Source: Bacteroidota bacterium | GTDB lineage: Bacteria > Bacteroidota > Bacteroidia > B-17B0 > Aurantibacillaceae | Assembly: GCA_021323535.1 (NCBI GenBank) | Contig: JAJONO010000022.1 | Location: 1-64,000 of the forward strand | Direction: 5' to 3' | DNA: 64,000 nt | Translations under genes and position numbers: made by a program | Shown here: positions 43,040 to 53,203 of the stretch, piece after piece | Layout: each line of letters starts with the position of its first letter | Position numbering within the stretch: the first letter of the stretch is position 1 | The notes under the pieces: model-generated | Databases searched by the model: none | Told to the model about the DNA's origin: nothing | Seen by the model: only the letters and a program-made list of their open reading frames with translations

Positions 43040-45709
43040 ATGGACGACAACAATATATTTGACGGGTTTGATAGTGAGAGTCACCATGATATCGACAATA
43101 TTACGCATGTCAGCGGGATGTTTAAGACATGGTTCATTGATTATGCATCTTATGTAATTCTTGAACGCGCTGTTCCTGCCATTGAAGATGGTTTAAAGCC
43201 GGTTCAACGACGTATCCTGCACAGTATGTGGGAGTTAGAGGACGGGCGTTATAACAAAGTGGCCAATCTTATTGGTAACACTATGAAGTACCACCCTCAT
43301 GGCGACGCTAGTATTGGCGACGCCCTTGTGACCATAGGACAGAAAGACCTTCTCATTGACTGCCAGGGGAACTGGGGTAACATTTTAACCGGCGACAGTG
43401 CTGCTGCTCCACGTTACATTGAGGCCCGCCTTTCTAAATTAGGTCTCGAAATTCTATTTAACCCTAAAACAACAAACTGGGGAGTAAGTTATGATGGCCG
43501 TAACAAAGAGCCTATCAATCTTCCTGTAAAATTTCCTTTGCTTCTTGCACAAGGTGTAGAAGGGATCGCGGTAGGTTTAGCGTGTAAAATCCTTCCACAC
43601 AACTTTAATGAATTAATAGATGCTTCTATCCAGATATTAAAAGGAAAGAAAGCATTTATCTATCCTGACTTTCAAACCGGGGGTATTGCAGATTGCAGCG
43701 AATACAAAGACGGTTTGCGCGGAGGAAAAATTAAAGTACGCGCGCGTATAAAGGAACTAAATCCGAAGACACTTGTCATTACTGAAATTCCTTTTGGTAC
43801 AACCACAAGCTCGCTCATTGATAGCATTCTTGCGGCAAATGATAAAGGAAAGATCAAGGTAAAAAAAGTAGAAGATAATACCGCCGAAAACGTTGAGATT
43901 CTTATTCACTTACAGCCTGGTATCAGTCCTGATAAAACCATTGACGCGCTTTACGCTTTCACAAATTGTGAAATGAGTATTTCTCCGAACGCCTGTATCA
44001 TTGAAAACGACAGGCCCCGCTTCATTGGTGTAAGCGAAATATTAAAGACCTCTACTCAAAAGACTGTTGGATTATTAAAGCTGGAGCTTGAGATAGAGAA
44101 AAGAGAGCTCGAAGAAAAATGGCATTTTGCTTCGCTTGAAAAGATCTTCATTAAAGAAGAAATGTATATTGATTTCAAGAAATACTCTAACAAGGAAACC
44201 TTATACACATACTTATACGATAGTTTCAAACCTCATAAGAGAAAATTACTGAGGGACATTAACGATGACGATCTTCATAAGTTAACACAGATTCCAATGA
44301 TCCGTATCACTCGCTTCGATAGCATCAAAGCAGATGATCATATGAAGGATCTTGAAGCGAAAATAGCTGAGGTTAAAAACCATCTTGAGCACTTAACGGA
44401 TTATGCTATTGAGTATTTCAAAAATCTGAAAAAGAAATACGGAGAAGGACGTGAACGTAAAACCGAAACCAAACAACTTGAAACCATTGTTGCCACGCAG
44501 GTAGTTATGGCCAACGAAAAACTGTACGTGAATAAAGCAGAAGGTTTTGTTGGAACAAGTCTGAAAAAGGATGAGTTTGTTACAGATTGCAGCGACCTTG
44601 ACGATATCATTGCCTTTACCAAAGAAGGTAAAATGAAAGTGTTTAAAGTGGCAGATAAAGTGTTTGTTGGGAAAGATATTATTCATATTGCAATTTTCAA
44701 GAAGAACGACGAGAGAACGACCTACAACATGATCTACACGGATGGTCCGAAAGGAATTACATTCATGAAGCGTTTTAATGTAACCGGGGTTACTCGTGAG
44801 AAAGAGTATGATCTTACCAAAGGAACACCAAATTCAAAAGTTCATTGGTTTTCCGCTAATCCAAACGGAGAAAGCGAAAAAGTGATCGTGCATTTAAGAG
44901 CGGTGCCAGGTTTAAGAAAGCTTGAGATCCCTGTTGATTTTTCAGAAATGGAAATAAAGGCCCGTGGATCGGTTGGAAACATCGTGACAAAATATTCTCT
45001 GAAGCCAACGCATTCAGTTACCCTTAAAGAAAAAGGAGCATCAACCCTGGAAGGAGAAGATTACTGGTTTGATGAAACGGTGCACCGTTTAAATAAGGAA
45101 GAGCGTGGAACCTATCTCGGCCAGTTCAGCGGCGAAGATAAGATCATGACCATTACCTCGAAAGGTCACTATAAGCTTTATACGTTTGATGTTCTCAATC
45201 ATTTTGATGAAGATATCATTCTGATTGAAAAATATTATCCGAACCTCACACTAACTTGTATTTACTTCGACGGGCAAAGCAAATCGTATTTTACGAAACG
45301 TTTTGAACCGGAGATGACCACCACGAAAACATTGCTGGTAACTGATCACGAACAATCACGCATTGAACTGATCACGGCGCAGATAAATCCGATTGTGGAA
45401 GTTAAATTCTCGAAAGAAAAAGGTGTCGAAATTCCTGAAGAAACCATTAACATGGTTGAGTTTAGTCCGGTGGTGAACATGAAAGCCAAAGGAAAAAAAC
45501 TAAGCTCTTATAAGGTAAAAGAAATTAACCTTAAGGAACCTGAAGAAATTAAAGCCGCTCGTAAGTTTCTGAAAAACGCGAAGAATGGCGACGATGAAAA
45601 ATCAGGCCTTTCGCCTGTAGAACTTCACAGAAGAGCTATGGAAAAATTGAAGAGAAGCGGAGGAAAAGATTTATTTGACGACGACGGACAGATTACTTTC
45701 GATTTCTGA
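43040..45709 (+). CDS. parC: DNA topoisomerase IV subunit A
   Basis: 889 residues. The catalytic tyrosine is Y126 in DSAAAPRYIEARLSK; the N-terminal YASYVILERAVPAIEDGLKP and YHPHGDASIGDALV segments are family landmarks. The C-terminal part (KEGKMKVFKVADKVFVGKDI, GKIKVKKVEDN earlier, MTITSKGHYKLYTFDV) forms a degenerate beta-pinwheel. Without a GyrA-box it fits topoisomerase IV rather than gyrase. Works with ParE to unlink daughter chromosomes. Confidence 0.93.
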   Translation: MDDNNIFDGFDSESHHDIDNITHVSGMFKTWFIDYASYVILERAVPAIEDGLKPVQRRILHSMWELEDGRYNKVANLIGNTMKYHPHGDASIGDALVTIGQKDLLIDCQGNWGNILTGDSAAAPRYIEARLSKLGLEILFNPKTTNWGVSYDGRNKEPINLPVKFPLLLAQGVEGIAVGLACKILPHNFNELIDASIQILKGKKAFIYPDFQTGGIADCSEYKDGLRGGKIKVRARIKELNPKTLVITEIPFGTTTSSLIDSILAANDKGKIKVKKVEDNTAENVEILIHLQPGISPDKTIDALYAFTNCEMSISPNACIIENDRPRFIGVSEILKTSTQKTVGLLKLELEIEKRELEEKWHFASLEKIFIKEEMYIDFKKYSNKETLYTYLYDSFKPHKRKLLRDINDDDLHKLTQIPMIRITRFDSIKADDHMKDLEAKIAEVKNHLEHLTDYAIEYFKNLKKKYGEGRERKTETKQLETIVATQVVMANEKLYVNKAEGFVGTSLKKDEFVTDCSDLDDIIAFTKEGKMKVFKVADKVFVGKDIIHIAIFKKNDERTTYNMIYTDGPKGITFMKRFNVTGVTREKEYDLTKGTPNSKVHWFSANPNGESEKVIVHLRAVPGLRKLEIPVDFSEMEIKARGSVGNIVTKYSLKPTHSVTLKEKGASTLEGEDYWFDETVHRLNKEERGTYLGQFSGEDKIMTITSKGHYKLYTFDVLNHFDEDIILIEKYYPNLTLTCIYFDGQSKSYFTKRFEPEMTTTKTLLVTDHEQSRIELITAQINPIVEVKFSKEKGVEIPEETINMVEFSPVVNMKAKGKKLSSYKVKEINLKEPEEIKAARKFLKNAKNGDDEKSGLSPVELHRRAMEKLKRSGGKDLFDDDGQITFDF

Positions 45710-45721
45710 TCGCTGATATTT

Positions 45722-45791
45722 AAAGCCGCAGATTTCGCGGATTATCGCAGATGGAAAATAATCTGTGGAAATCTGTGAAATCTGCGGCTTT
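45722..45791. repeat. AGCCRCAGATT inverted repeat, copy 2
   Basis: AAAGCCGCAGATTTCGCGGA on the left mirrors AATCTGTGAAATCTGCGGCTTT on the right, with internal CGCAGAT and ATCTGTGG arms. Same phrase family as 11702-11763. It follows parC and could terminate it. Confidence 0.72.
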
Positions 45792-45870
45792 TGTTTTACG
45801 TAATTTATCTGCTGACCCTGTGTTATAAGTCTGAATGTATGTCACGAAAAATTCCTACTTTTAGTAGATT

Positions 45871-47016
45871 ATGAGTCACCACGTTTTATTTATATCGAGC
45901 TGGTATCCCAATCCTCATAATAAAACACATGGCATTTTTGTAAAACGTTGCGCCGAAGCGGCCGCTCTTACGAATAAAGTTTCTGTCATTCATGTGTATG
46001 GTCACGAATCTTTTCCGGATGAAATTAAGATAGAAAGCAGAACAGAGAATAATGTTTTTGAGGTGTATGTCTTTTTTAAAAAGAAGAATATAAACCCGTT
46101 CTCAAAATTCTCGAATTATAAAAACTATTATTTAAAAGGATTAAACTATCTCCTGGAGAATAATGGAAAGCCGGATGTTCTCCAGGTAAACATTCTTTTC
46201 CCGGCAGGAATCGCGGCACTCGAAATTCAGAAAAAGTTAAACATTCCAATGATCGTTTCAGAGCATTGGACAGGTTATCATCCTGAAGACGGAAGTTATA
46301 AAGGATTCATAAAAAAATATTTTTCAAAGAAAACTGTTCAGAAAGCTTCTAAGATTGTTACAGTAACAAAGAATTTACAGAACGCAATGATCTCGCATGG
46401 ATTGAACGGCAATTATTCTGTTGTTCCGAATGTAGTGAATACAGAAGTGTTTACCTGCAGCCCAGAGCTAAAACAAAAGTTCAGATTTCTTCACGTTTCT
46501 TCTCTCGACCCGAGACAAAAAAACACGGGAGGAATTATTTCTGCCTTCAGAAAAATAAACCAACAGCATCCTGAAACTGAATTGATCATTATTGGCAATG
46601 GAGAGAACAAAAAGGATCTGGAAAATAAATCCGGAAAATTATTGAACCGTTCTATTATTTTTTCCGGACAAAAATTTGACAAAGACCTGGCTTCAGAATT
46701 CAACGAAGCCAATTGTTTTGTTCTGTTCAGTAATTATGAAAATTTACCGGTGGTAATTCTTGAAGCATTGTGTTGCGGAACACCTGTTATTTCAAGTGAT
46801 GTGGGAGGAATAAGGGAATTTTTAAAGCCGGAGCAGGGTCTTCTGGTAAAAGCAGGAGATGAAAACGAATTAGTATCTTCGATGAAAAAAATAATGGGCG
46901 CTTCTCTGAATTATGATCGCAAAGCAATCAGCATTTATGGAAAAGAAAGTTTCTCGCTGCGGCAAACAGGGCAGATGTATTCAGAGATTTACGAAGAAGT
47001 ATTAAGAAAACACTAA
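45871..47016 (+). CDS. GT4-family glycosyltransferase
   Basis: 381 residues of GT-B fold. N-terminal HHVLFISSWYPNPHNKTHGI, nucleotide-sugar domain landmarks FLHVSSLDPRQKNTGGIISA and LVSSMKK region, and the E-x7-E motif with VVILEALCCGTPVISSDVGG. Transfers a sugar from a nucleotide donor, probably for an exopolysaccharide or lipid glycan. Overlaps the methyltransferase start by one base (TAATG). Confidence 0.87.
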   Translation: MSHHVLFISSWYPNPHNKTHGIFVKRCAEAAALTNKVSVIHVYGHESFPDEIKIESRTENNVFEVYVFFKKKNINPFSKFSNYKNYYLKGLNYLLENNGKPDVLQVNILFPAGIAALEIQKKLNIPMIVSEHWTGYHPEDGSYKGFIKKYFSKKTVQKASKIVTVTKNLQNAMISHGLNGNYSVVPNVVNTEVFTCSPELKQKFRFLHVSSLDPRQKNTGGIISAFRKINQQHPETELIIIGNGENKKDLENKSGKLLNRSIIFSGQKFDKDLASEFNEANCFVLFSNYENLPVVILEALCCGTPVISSDVGGIREFLKPEQGLLVKAGDENELVSSMKKIMGASLNYDRKAISIYGKESFSLRQTGQMYSEIYEEVLRKH

Positions 47017-47819
47017 TGAGCAAAATTGGCAAAGCGATAAAAGCATTCGCACTGATCATGAAGCAACCTTCGTTGTTAAATCTTGTTCTTGATTTTGAAG
47101 AGAATTATAAAAAGGAAGTCGTTGCGAAATACAATCTTGATAAAGGGTTAAAACGCATTCCTTTCGGCGAATTTTTAAAAGAAACCGATATCATTGAGCC
47201 ATTTACTTTTTTAGAGGGTGGAAGTCTGCCAACGGATTATCTTCTTCTTGCCGCTATGAGTAAGAAACTGAACAAACCGGCTTGTTTTGAGATTGGTACC
47301 TGGCGTGGAGAAAGCGCGTTAAACATGGCGCGGTATGCATCACACGTTCATACATTGAATCTGAGCAAAGAAGAGATAAGGCAAATGGGTTTTGATTCTT
47401 CTTATGCCGATTTACAGGGGATCTTGTGTAAAGATCATCCGGCCATTACGCAACTTTGGGGTAACTCATATACATTTGATTTTGCACCGTATAAAAAGAA
47501 GAATGATCTCGTGTTTGTCGATGGGGATCATCATTATAAAAGCGTGGTGAATGATACAAAAATCGCTTTTGACCTTATAAAAGATGACAAGAGTGTGATC
47601 GTATGGCACGATTACGGTAACGGTACCGAAACTGTAAGATGGGAAGTGCTTCTTGGAATACTTGACGGGGCGCCTGAAGAAAAAAGGAAACATCTCTATG
47701 CTGTGAATAATACTTTATGCGCAGTATATTATCCGTACCCTGTAGAAAGCTTTACGGCTATTTATCCCCAGAGCCCTACCGAAATCTACAGCGTAGCTAT
47801 TAGCCGAGCCGGAAAATAA
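47016..47819 (+). CDS. Class I SAM-dependent methyltransferase
   Basis: 267 residues. The SAM-binding segment is CFEIGTWRGESALNMARYAS near residue 90, and the second acidic motif is LVFVDGDHHYKSVVNDTKIA near residue 167, with IVWHDYGNGTETVRWEVLLG downstream, as in the Methyltransf_24 group that often modifies glycans. Translationally coupled to the glycosyltransferase, so sugar methylation is plausible. Confidence 0.8.
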   Translation: MSKIGKAIKAFALIMKQPSLLNLVLDFEENYKKEVVAKYNLDKGLKRIPFGEFLKETDIIEPFTFLEGGSLPTDYLLLAAMSKKLNKPACFEIGTWRGESALNMARYASHVHTLNLSKEEIRQMGFDSSYADLQGILCKDHPAITQLWGNSYTFDFAPYKKKNDLVFVDGDHHYKSVVNDTKIAFDLIKDDKSVIVWHDYGNGTETVRWEVLLGILDGAPEEKRKHLYAVNNTLCAVYYPYPVESFTAIYPQSPTEIYSVAISRAGK

Positions 47820-47821
47820 AC

Positions 47822-47829
47822 TATATTTG
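47822..47829 (+). promoter_or_regulatory. -7 promoter box (TATATTTG) that fixes the start of the DUF3857 gene
   Basis: TATATTTG matches TAnnTTTG and overlaps the first codons of a longer open frame at 47827. It supports the ATG at 47848 as the start, with a leader of about 13 bases. Confidence 0.65.
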
Positions 47830-47847
47830 TACAAGTCTGTCCCCCAC

Positions 47848-49755
47848 ATGAGAACCAAAACCTGCCTGGCCATTTTTTTAGGCCTGTTTTTATCTATCAC
47901 GCTTTTATCTCAAACAAAGCTGAATGAGGCTAAGGCCGCTATTGCTTCAAAATTTCCTGATGAAAGCTATTACGCTTTAAAAGAAACCGAAACGTATTCA
48001 TTCGCTGTTAATAAAAGTGGTAAACTCGAAGTTTTTGAAAACTTCCGCTCCACGCTCTTTACCAATGAACACAGTTACGCTAAATACAATACAGTGTTTT
48101 ACGATGATTATTCAAAAGTCTCCAATGTAAAGTATGCCGAGAATAATTATGTGAACAAGGATCTGCAGGTTATTTACACCAACTATGAAAAAGAAGAAAT
48201 TTTTCATGACGACCTGAAATTATGTGCTTATAAAATGGACATGGAAAAAGGTAAAGTGTATGATACATATTATACGAAGACGTACCTGAACCCACGTTTT
48301 TTCACAAAAGTGTTTTTCCATTCCGATTATCCTATCGCCGAAAAAGTAATAAAGTTCGATGTTCCTAACTGGTTAACTATCGAGATCAAAGAAATTAACT
48401 TTGAAGGTTACAGGGTAGTAAAAACAGAAACTATAAGCGCTTCAAAAAAATCAAAAGAGATAACCTACACGATCAACGATGCAATAAGTATTCCTAATGA
48501 ACCTCATGCGCCGGGTATTTCCAAATACATGCCGCATTTGTTAGTATTTATTAAATCGTTCGCTAAAGATAAATTCTCTGAAAGTTTTTTTACCGGCCAT
48601 AAAGACGTTTATAACTGGAACAAAAAACTGGCCAGCGAAGTCGAGAATAAATCGAGTGATGTTGTCACTGTTCTTCATGATATTATCAGGAACGAAACCG
48701 ACAGTCTCAAACAAATTGAAAAAGTATTCTATTGGGTTCAGGACAATATAAGATACATAGCGTTTGAGGATGGCATCATGGGATACAAACCTGCAAATGC
48801 AGGTAAAGTGTGCAATCTTCTTTATGGGGATTGTAAGGGAATGGCTAATCTTACCAAAACTTTTCTTACAACTCTGGGTTTTGATGCGAGGTTAACCTGG
48901 ATAGGAACAAACAGCATTCCTTACAATAACGATTTGCCAACGCTCGCTGTATACAACCATATGATCTGCGCGGTTTTCTTCAGAGGAAAAATATACTTTC
49001 TGGATGGCACCGAGGATTATATTGCAATTGGCGATTACGCTGAAAGAATACAATCCCGTCCGTGTATGATAGAGAACGGTGATAATTATATTATTGAAAA
49101 AATTCCTGGCTTTAGTTACGAACGCAATCTTCAACAGGAAACCTACACCTTGTCTATTGAAGGTGACAGACTCAAAGGATCAAGTGAGAACGAATTTAAA
49201 GGTGAAACCAAGACAACGTTTTTAAGAGGATACAACCAGACAAAAACCATTAACAAAGAAAACGCGCTTACCAAATACCTTGCTTCCGATAACCGTGATC
49301 TGAGTATTAAAAACATTAAAACATCTGATCTGAACGAGCGCGCTTTACCATTAAAAATTAATTTTGATTTTGAAATTTCCAACTCGGTGTTAAAAGCATC
49401 GAATAATGATCTTGTTGTATTGCTTAATAAAGACAAATATCTGAAAGGACTTTATTTTGATTCTACGAGGGTTTGCGATTACGAATTCAACAGCAAGTAT
49501 TATATCACAACCTCGGCTTATCTTAATTTGCCGGCTAATTACAAAGCAAAAAGTTTACCTGCTCCTGTATCTATTGACAATGATATGTTTTCTTTTAAAC
49601 TGAATTACGAAACCCGTGATGGAAAAGTGGTACTTAATAAAGTTATTAAAGTGAAAAAAGGAATCCTTACAAAACCTGATTTTTCAGTCTGGAACACTTC
49701 CATAAAAGAAGTCATCAATTTTTATAATTCACCGGTCATCCTCTCAAAAATATAA
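47848..49755 (+). CDS. DUF3857 / transglutaminase-like secreted protein
   Basis: 635 residues from MRTKTCLAIFLGLFLSITLL (signal, cleaved near LSQ). DUF3857-like beta domain at about 35-240, then a transglutaminase core at about 290-400 with the catalytic triad in place: NLLYGDCKGMANLTKTFL (C), AVYNHMICAVFFRGK (H) and YFLDGTEDYIAIGD (D). Such proteins are periplasmic in Bacteroidota and of unknown substrate. Directly followed by a related protein without the triad. Confidence 0.82.
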   Translation: MRTKTCLAIFLGLFLSITLLSQTKLNEAKAAIASKFPDESYYALKETETYSFAVNKSGKLEVFENFRSTLFTNEHSYAKYNTVFYDDYSKVSNVKYAENNYVNKDLQVIYTNYEKEEIFHDDLKLCAYKMDMEKGKVYDTYYTKTYLNPRFFTKVFFHSDYPIAEKVIKFDVPNWLTIEIKEINFEGYRVVKTETISASKKSKEITYTINDAISIPNEPHAPGISKYMPHLLVFIKSFAKDKFSESFFTGHKDVYNWNKKLASEVENKSSDVVTVLHDIIRNETDSLKQIEKVFYWVQDNIRYIAFEDGIMGYKPANAGKVCNLLYGDCKGMANLTKTFLTTLGFDARLTWIGTNSIPYNNDLPTLAVYNHMICAVFFRGKIYFLDGTEDYIAIGDYAERIQSRPCMIENGDNYIIEKIPGFSYERNLQQETYTLSIEGDRLKGSSENEFKGETKTTFLRGYNQTKTINKENALTKYLASDNRDLSIKNIKTSDLNERALPLKINFDFEISNSVLKASNNDLVVLLNKDKYLKGLYFDSTRVCDYEFNSKYYITTSAYLNLPANYKAKSLPAPVSIDNDMFSFKLNYETRDGKVVLNKVIKVKKGILTKPDFSVWNTSIKEVINFYNSPVILSKI

Positions 49756-51902
49756 TGAAAGCGCTTAATTTAATATTCCTCTTTGTTTTTATGGCGGTTC
49801 ATTCGTTTGCGGCTGTACCTGATACTTCCAATATTCCATCTAAATGGAAAAATGAATCGGTCATTATACTCAGACAACGTTTTAATGTTTCGGAAGACGG
49901 GCGCGATGAATATAAAGAAAACATTTATTGTGCCTATTACATTAAGGATAAATACGGTTTAAGCAAATTATCGACCTTAAGTATTCCTAATGAAATTGAA
50001 GCAGGTACCGAAGTTGTAATTGGAAAAATCTATAAAAAGGATAACAGCGTTGTAAACATTACAGGAAAATATCTCACTGCGATAAACACCAAGATTGGAA
50101 AAGGGAATAAAAAAGACGGTGAGGGCTCGGCGGTTAATTACGAAACTTCACAGAAGCTTGCTATTCCTTCCCTTGAAGTAGGAGATATTCTCGAAATTGA
50201 ATACACTGCCAAACGTAAAACATTTCCCACTATTATTTCCCTTACTCCGAGATATCCTGCCATATCTTTTGAAGTAAGTGTTAAAATAAACGATTTCAGC
50301 TATAGCAGTTATTACTATTCAGGATATCAGACCAGGTTGTATAAGAAGGCGGTTAATTTTGATGAATCCAATATGTCTTCTTCAGACAGGTCTGTTGAGG
50401 TAAAAAGAGATACGGTTGATAAAGTGCGTGAGGAGATTCTTACCGATGATAATAAAACATATCCGTATCTGCTTCTTGCTAAAACATACGGCACTTCAAC
50501 TTATGAATCAAAAACTTTCGAAAGCTTCAGAGATGATGACCTCGAGCAAAAACAGTTGGCTGTTGTAAGAGACATATATGAGAAAGGCGATCTTGAACAA
50601 AAGGATCTTGCCCGAAATATTCGTAACATGTTGAGACAAAAGTATGGAAGGTTTTATGATACCACAACTTTTCTTAACGACTTGTTTTATTATTACAGGG
50701 AAACGGCGGCCATGGGAGCTTTGATGTATAACGATGGAAACAAAGGTTACAACGACCTCTTTTTCGTAAATGTTATTTCAAGGGTTTTGTTTGACTTCAG
50801 AATTCCGAATTATATTTTCCTTACGCAACCCGATTATTTTGGCGAACCGGTTAATCAAGCGGCCCTCGTAAAACCTCACTACGGTATTTATGTACCGGCT
50901 AAGAATTTTTACATGTTCAATCCTATGCTTTTCACACAGCCAAACCAAATTCCGTCTTATTACGAGGGTCAGAAACATGTACGGTTTAAAGCGAATAAAC
51001 ATTACAAACCTTACCGCTATTTTAGTAGTTTCTGGATACTTCCTCCTGTAGGTTTGATTACTCTGCCACTCACGTTACCACCTTTTATAGTGAACGCTAC
51101 CCTGGCAAAAAAACACCGGAAATTTGGGTTTACAACAGCGCATTTTCCGCAATCAGATCCGGAAGATAACATGGTGGAACTTACTATCGGCATTAATGAT
51201 TTTAATCAAAAAACACAAACCTGTAATTTTACTGTCAAATCGAGTTACTACGGCAAACACAAAAACCGTTTCTCGAAAAATCTTTGTTCAAAAACACTGA
51301 TATATGAAAATACTATTAGTACGTATCGCAAAAAGAAGGTGTATATTGACCCCGCGCAAAACACAAAAGAGCTAAACGATAAATATCTGAAGAGTTTTCT
51401 TCTTAACGATCTTGAAAACGACGGTTACGATGTGGATAAACTTAAGGATTACAAACTTGTGGAGAGCAATTTTTTTGATCCTTATAAGCCAATAACCACA
51501 CAATGTACATTCGAAGCAAAGAATGTGTTTTTCGCTTATGATAATTACATCATTCTTAATGTAGGTACGCTTCTTGGAAATCAACTTGTGAATACTTCGC
51601 GAGACACAGTACGTTACAATGATTACTCTATCCCGTACAAAAAAATATATACGTTTAAAATAAACATTGAGGTGCCGGCTGGTTATACTGTGGAAAATCT
51701 TAGTTCGTTGAACCAGAAATTTTCTTCCAACGCCGGAAGCTTTATGAGCCAGGCTGCATTGAAAGGAAATACAATTGAGATAACGACACAAAAAACCTAT
51801 AACTTCCAGTCTTACGAAAAAACTTTATCCAAAGAAGTTAACGGATTTTTAGATCAGGCCAACGAATTCTCAATGAAGAAACTGTTGCTGAGAAAAATTT
51901 AG
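49755..51902 (+). CDS. Secreted DUF3857-like protein lacking a transglutaminase triad
   Basis: 715 residues. Signal MKALNLIFLFVFMAVHSFAA. The N-terminal 250 residues (KYGLSKLSTLSIPNEIEAGT, LAIPSLEVGDILEIEYTAKR) match the DUF3857 beta domain. The following region occupies the place of the transglutaminase core (NDLFFVNVISRVLFDFRIPN, KPHYGIYVPAKNFYMFNPML), but no C-H-D triad is visible. Overlaps the upstream stop (TAATG). I infer a paired, non-catalytic partner. Confidence 0.68.
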   Translation: MKALNLIFLFVFMAVHSFAAVPDTSNIPSKWKNESVIILRQRFNVSEDGRDEYKENIYCAYYIKDKYGLSKLSTLSIPNEIEAGTEVVIGKIYKKDNSVVNITGKYLTAINTKIGKGNKKDGEGSAVNYETSQKLAIPSLEVGDILEIEYTAKRKTFPTIISLTPRYPAISFEVSVKINDFSYSSYYYSGYQTRLYKKAVNFDESNMSSSDRSVEVKRDTVDKVREEILTDDNKTYPYLLLAKTYGTSTYESKTFESFRDDDLEQKQLAVVRDIYEKGDLEQKDLARNIRNMLRQKYGRFYDTTTFLNDLFYYYRETAAMGALMYNDGNKGYNDLFFVNVISRVLFDFRIPNYIFLTQPDYFGEPVNQAALVKPHYGIYVPAKNFYMFNPMLFTQPNQIPSYYEGQKHVRFKANKHYKPYRYFSSFWILPPVGLITLPLTLPPFIVNATLAKKHRKFGFTTAHFPQSDPEDNMVELTIGINDFNQKTQTCNFTVKSSYYGKHKNRFSKNLCSKTLIYENTISTYRKKKVYIDPAQNTKELNDKYLKSFLLNDLENDGYDVDKLKDYKLVESNFFDPYKPITTQCTFEAKNVFFAYDNYIILNVGTLLGNQLVNTSRDTVRYNDYSIPYKKIYTFKINIEVPAGYTVENLSSLNQKFSSNAGSFMSQAALKGNTIEITTQKTYNFQSYEKTLSKEVNGFLDQANEFSMKKLLLRKI

Positions 51903-52032
51903 ACGTCGCAGGACGTGTCGGATTTTAACACGAATTTGTATTTAAAAAAATCTGCGGTAAGCATTGCGAGCCTTTGCGAAATCTCTGCGCAGCTTGGCGA
52001 GAAATTATCATAAATGTTATAAATCTCTGCAC

Positions 52033-53112
52033 TCAACAAGAAGCAAGGTACACGGCTCCCCCAACACTATCGCTCTTGGCTCCTGTAACAGATTTTAGCG
52101 TATTGATTTTATTATTGAGCCTGAGATATCCAAGGAACGCGAAGATCAATGCTTCTTTAAATTGAATAGTATTATCATCAGGAATAATGACTTCGCCTTT
52201 GAAATGATGCTTTAATCTATCAATGAGAAATGAATTATATGCTCCGCCTCCACTAACAAGAGCTGTTGCAATCTTATTGTCATTCAGCTCGCGTGCAACG
52301 GTTTTAGCAATGTATTCACAAGCGCTGGCCATAATATCTTCCACCTGAATTTCATATTTAGTTAGCAAGGGAAGAAGGTTTTTTTCGAAACCCTCGCGGG
52401 CAAGCGACCTTTTGTTTTGAACCAGGTATGATTCAAATAGTTCTTTCAGAAGTACTTCGTTTATTCTTCCCGTGATAGCAATCCTGCCACCGTCATCATA
52501 GGGTTTACCAAGTTTCTCAGCAAGGTAATTGAGTAACATGTTGGCGTAACAGATGTCGTAAGCAATACGTTCTCCTCCCAGATCATAAGAAATGTTGGCT
52601 ATTCCGCCGATATTGAGACATGATTCATATTGAGAAAACAAGAACTTATCTCCCACAGGAACAAGGGGGGCACCTTGTCCGCCATTGGCTACGTCCAGGC
52701 TACGAAAGTCACACACTGTAGTAATTCCTGTTTCTGCAGCTATTACCGCGCCATTGCCAAACTGGGCAGTAAATGGCGTATTGGCCGGCGACGGTTGATG
52801 AAAAACAGTGTGACCGTGCGAAGCTATAGCATCCGGGTGTTCCGAGCCTTTTAAAAAAGCATTGATCTCATCGGCAATGTAACTGCCATAACTGTTGCTT
52901 ATTGCAAGATAATGGTCAAGCTTCATGGTAGATGCGCGTCCAAGAAAATCTTTCCATAACATCGGATAGTTAATGGTTTTCGCTTTCAGAACGCAGTAGC
53001 GCCAGGAGTTTCCAGTGGGTTCAAACTCACATAAAGCCAGATCGAGTCCGTCCAGCGAAGTGCCGCTCATAACCCCTAAAACCCGCATTTTACCTGTATT
53101 TTCCATGCCCAA
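52033..53112 (-). CDS. anmK: Anhydro-N-acetylmuramic acid kinase
   Basis: 359 residues. AnmK phosphorylates and opens 1,6-anhydro-MurNAc during peptidoglycan recycling. Landmarks: RVLGVMSGTSLDGLDLALCE, ASHGHTVFHQPS, CDFRSLDVANGGQGAPLVP and LNIGGIANISY. It is flanked by divergent acyl-CoA dehydrogenase; no other recycling genes are adjacent. Confidence 0.93.
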   Translation of the reverse strand: MGMENTGKMRVLGVMSGTSLDGLDLALCEFEPTGNSWRYCVLKAKTINYPMLWKDFLGRASTMKLDHYLAISNSYGSYIADEINAFLKGSEHPDAIASHGHTVFHQPSPANTPFTAQFGNGAVIAAETGITTVCDFRSLDVANGGQGAPLVPVGDKFLFSQYESCLNIGGIANISYDLGGERIAYDICYANMLLNYLAEKLGKPYDDGGRIAITGRINEVLLKELFESYLVQNKRSLAREGFEKNLLPLLTKYEIQVEDIMASACEYIAKTVARELNDNKIATALVSGGGAYNSFLIDRLKHHFKGEVIIPDDNTIQFKEALIFAFLGYLRLNNKINTLKSVTGAKSDSVGGAVYLASC

Positions 53113-53130
53113 AAAAAGTCATATTTTTAA

Positions 53131-53161
53131 TTGCATCGGTAGCCCTAACCGCTTATATTTG
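53131..53161 (+). promoter_or_regulatory. -33/-7 promoter of the acyl-CoA dehydrogenase gene
   Basis: TTG at 53131-53133, a 20-base spacer and TATATTTG at 53154-53161. The ATG at 53204 is 42 bases downstream. Confidence 0.65.
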
Positions 53162-53203
53162 CAAGGTTACAAAAAATAGTATAAACCATAAAAAATTAAT
53201 ACC

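Noticed and set aside
51372-51791. 139-codon minus-strand frame
   Set aside because: Antisense to the DUF3857-like gene, with no recognisable features.
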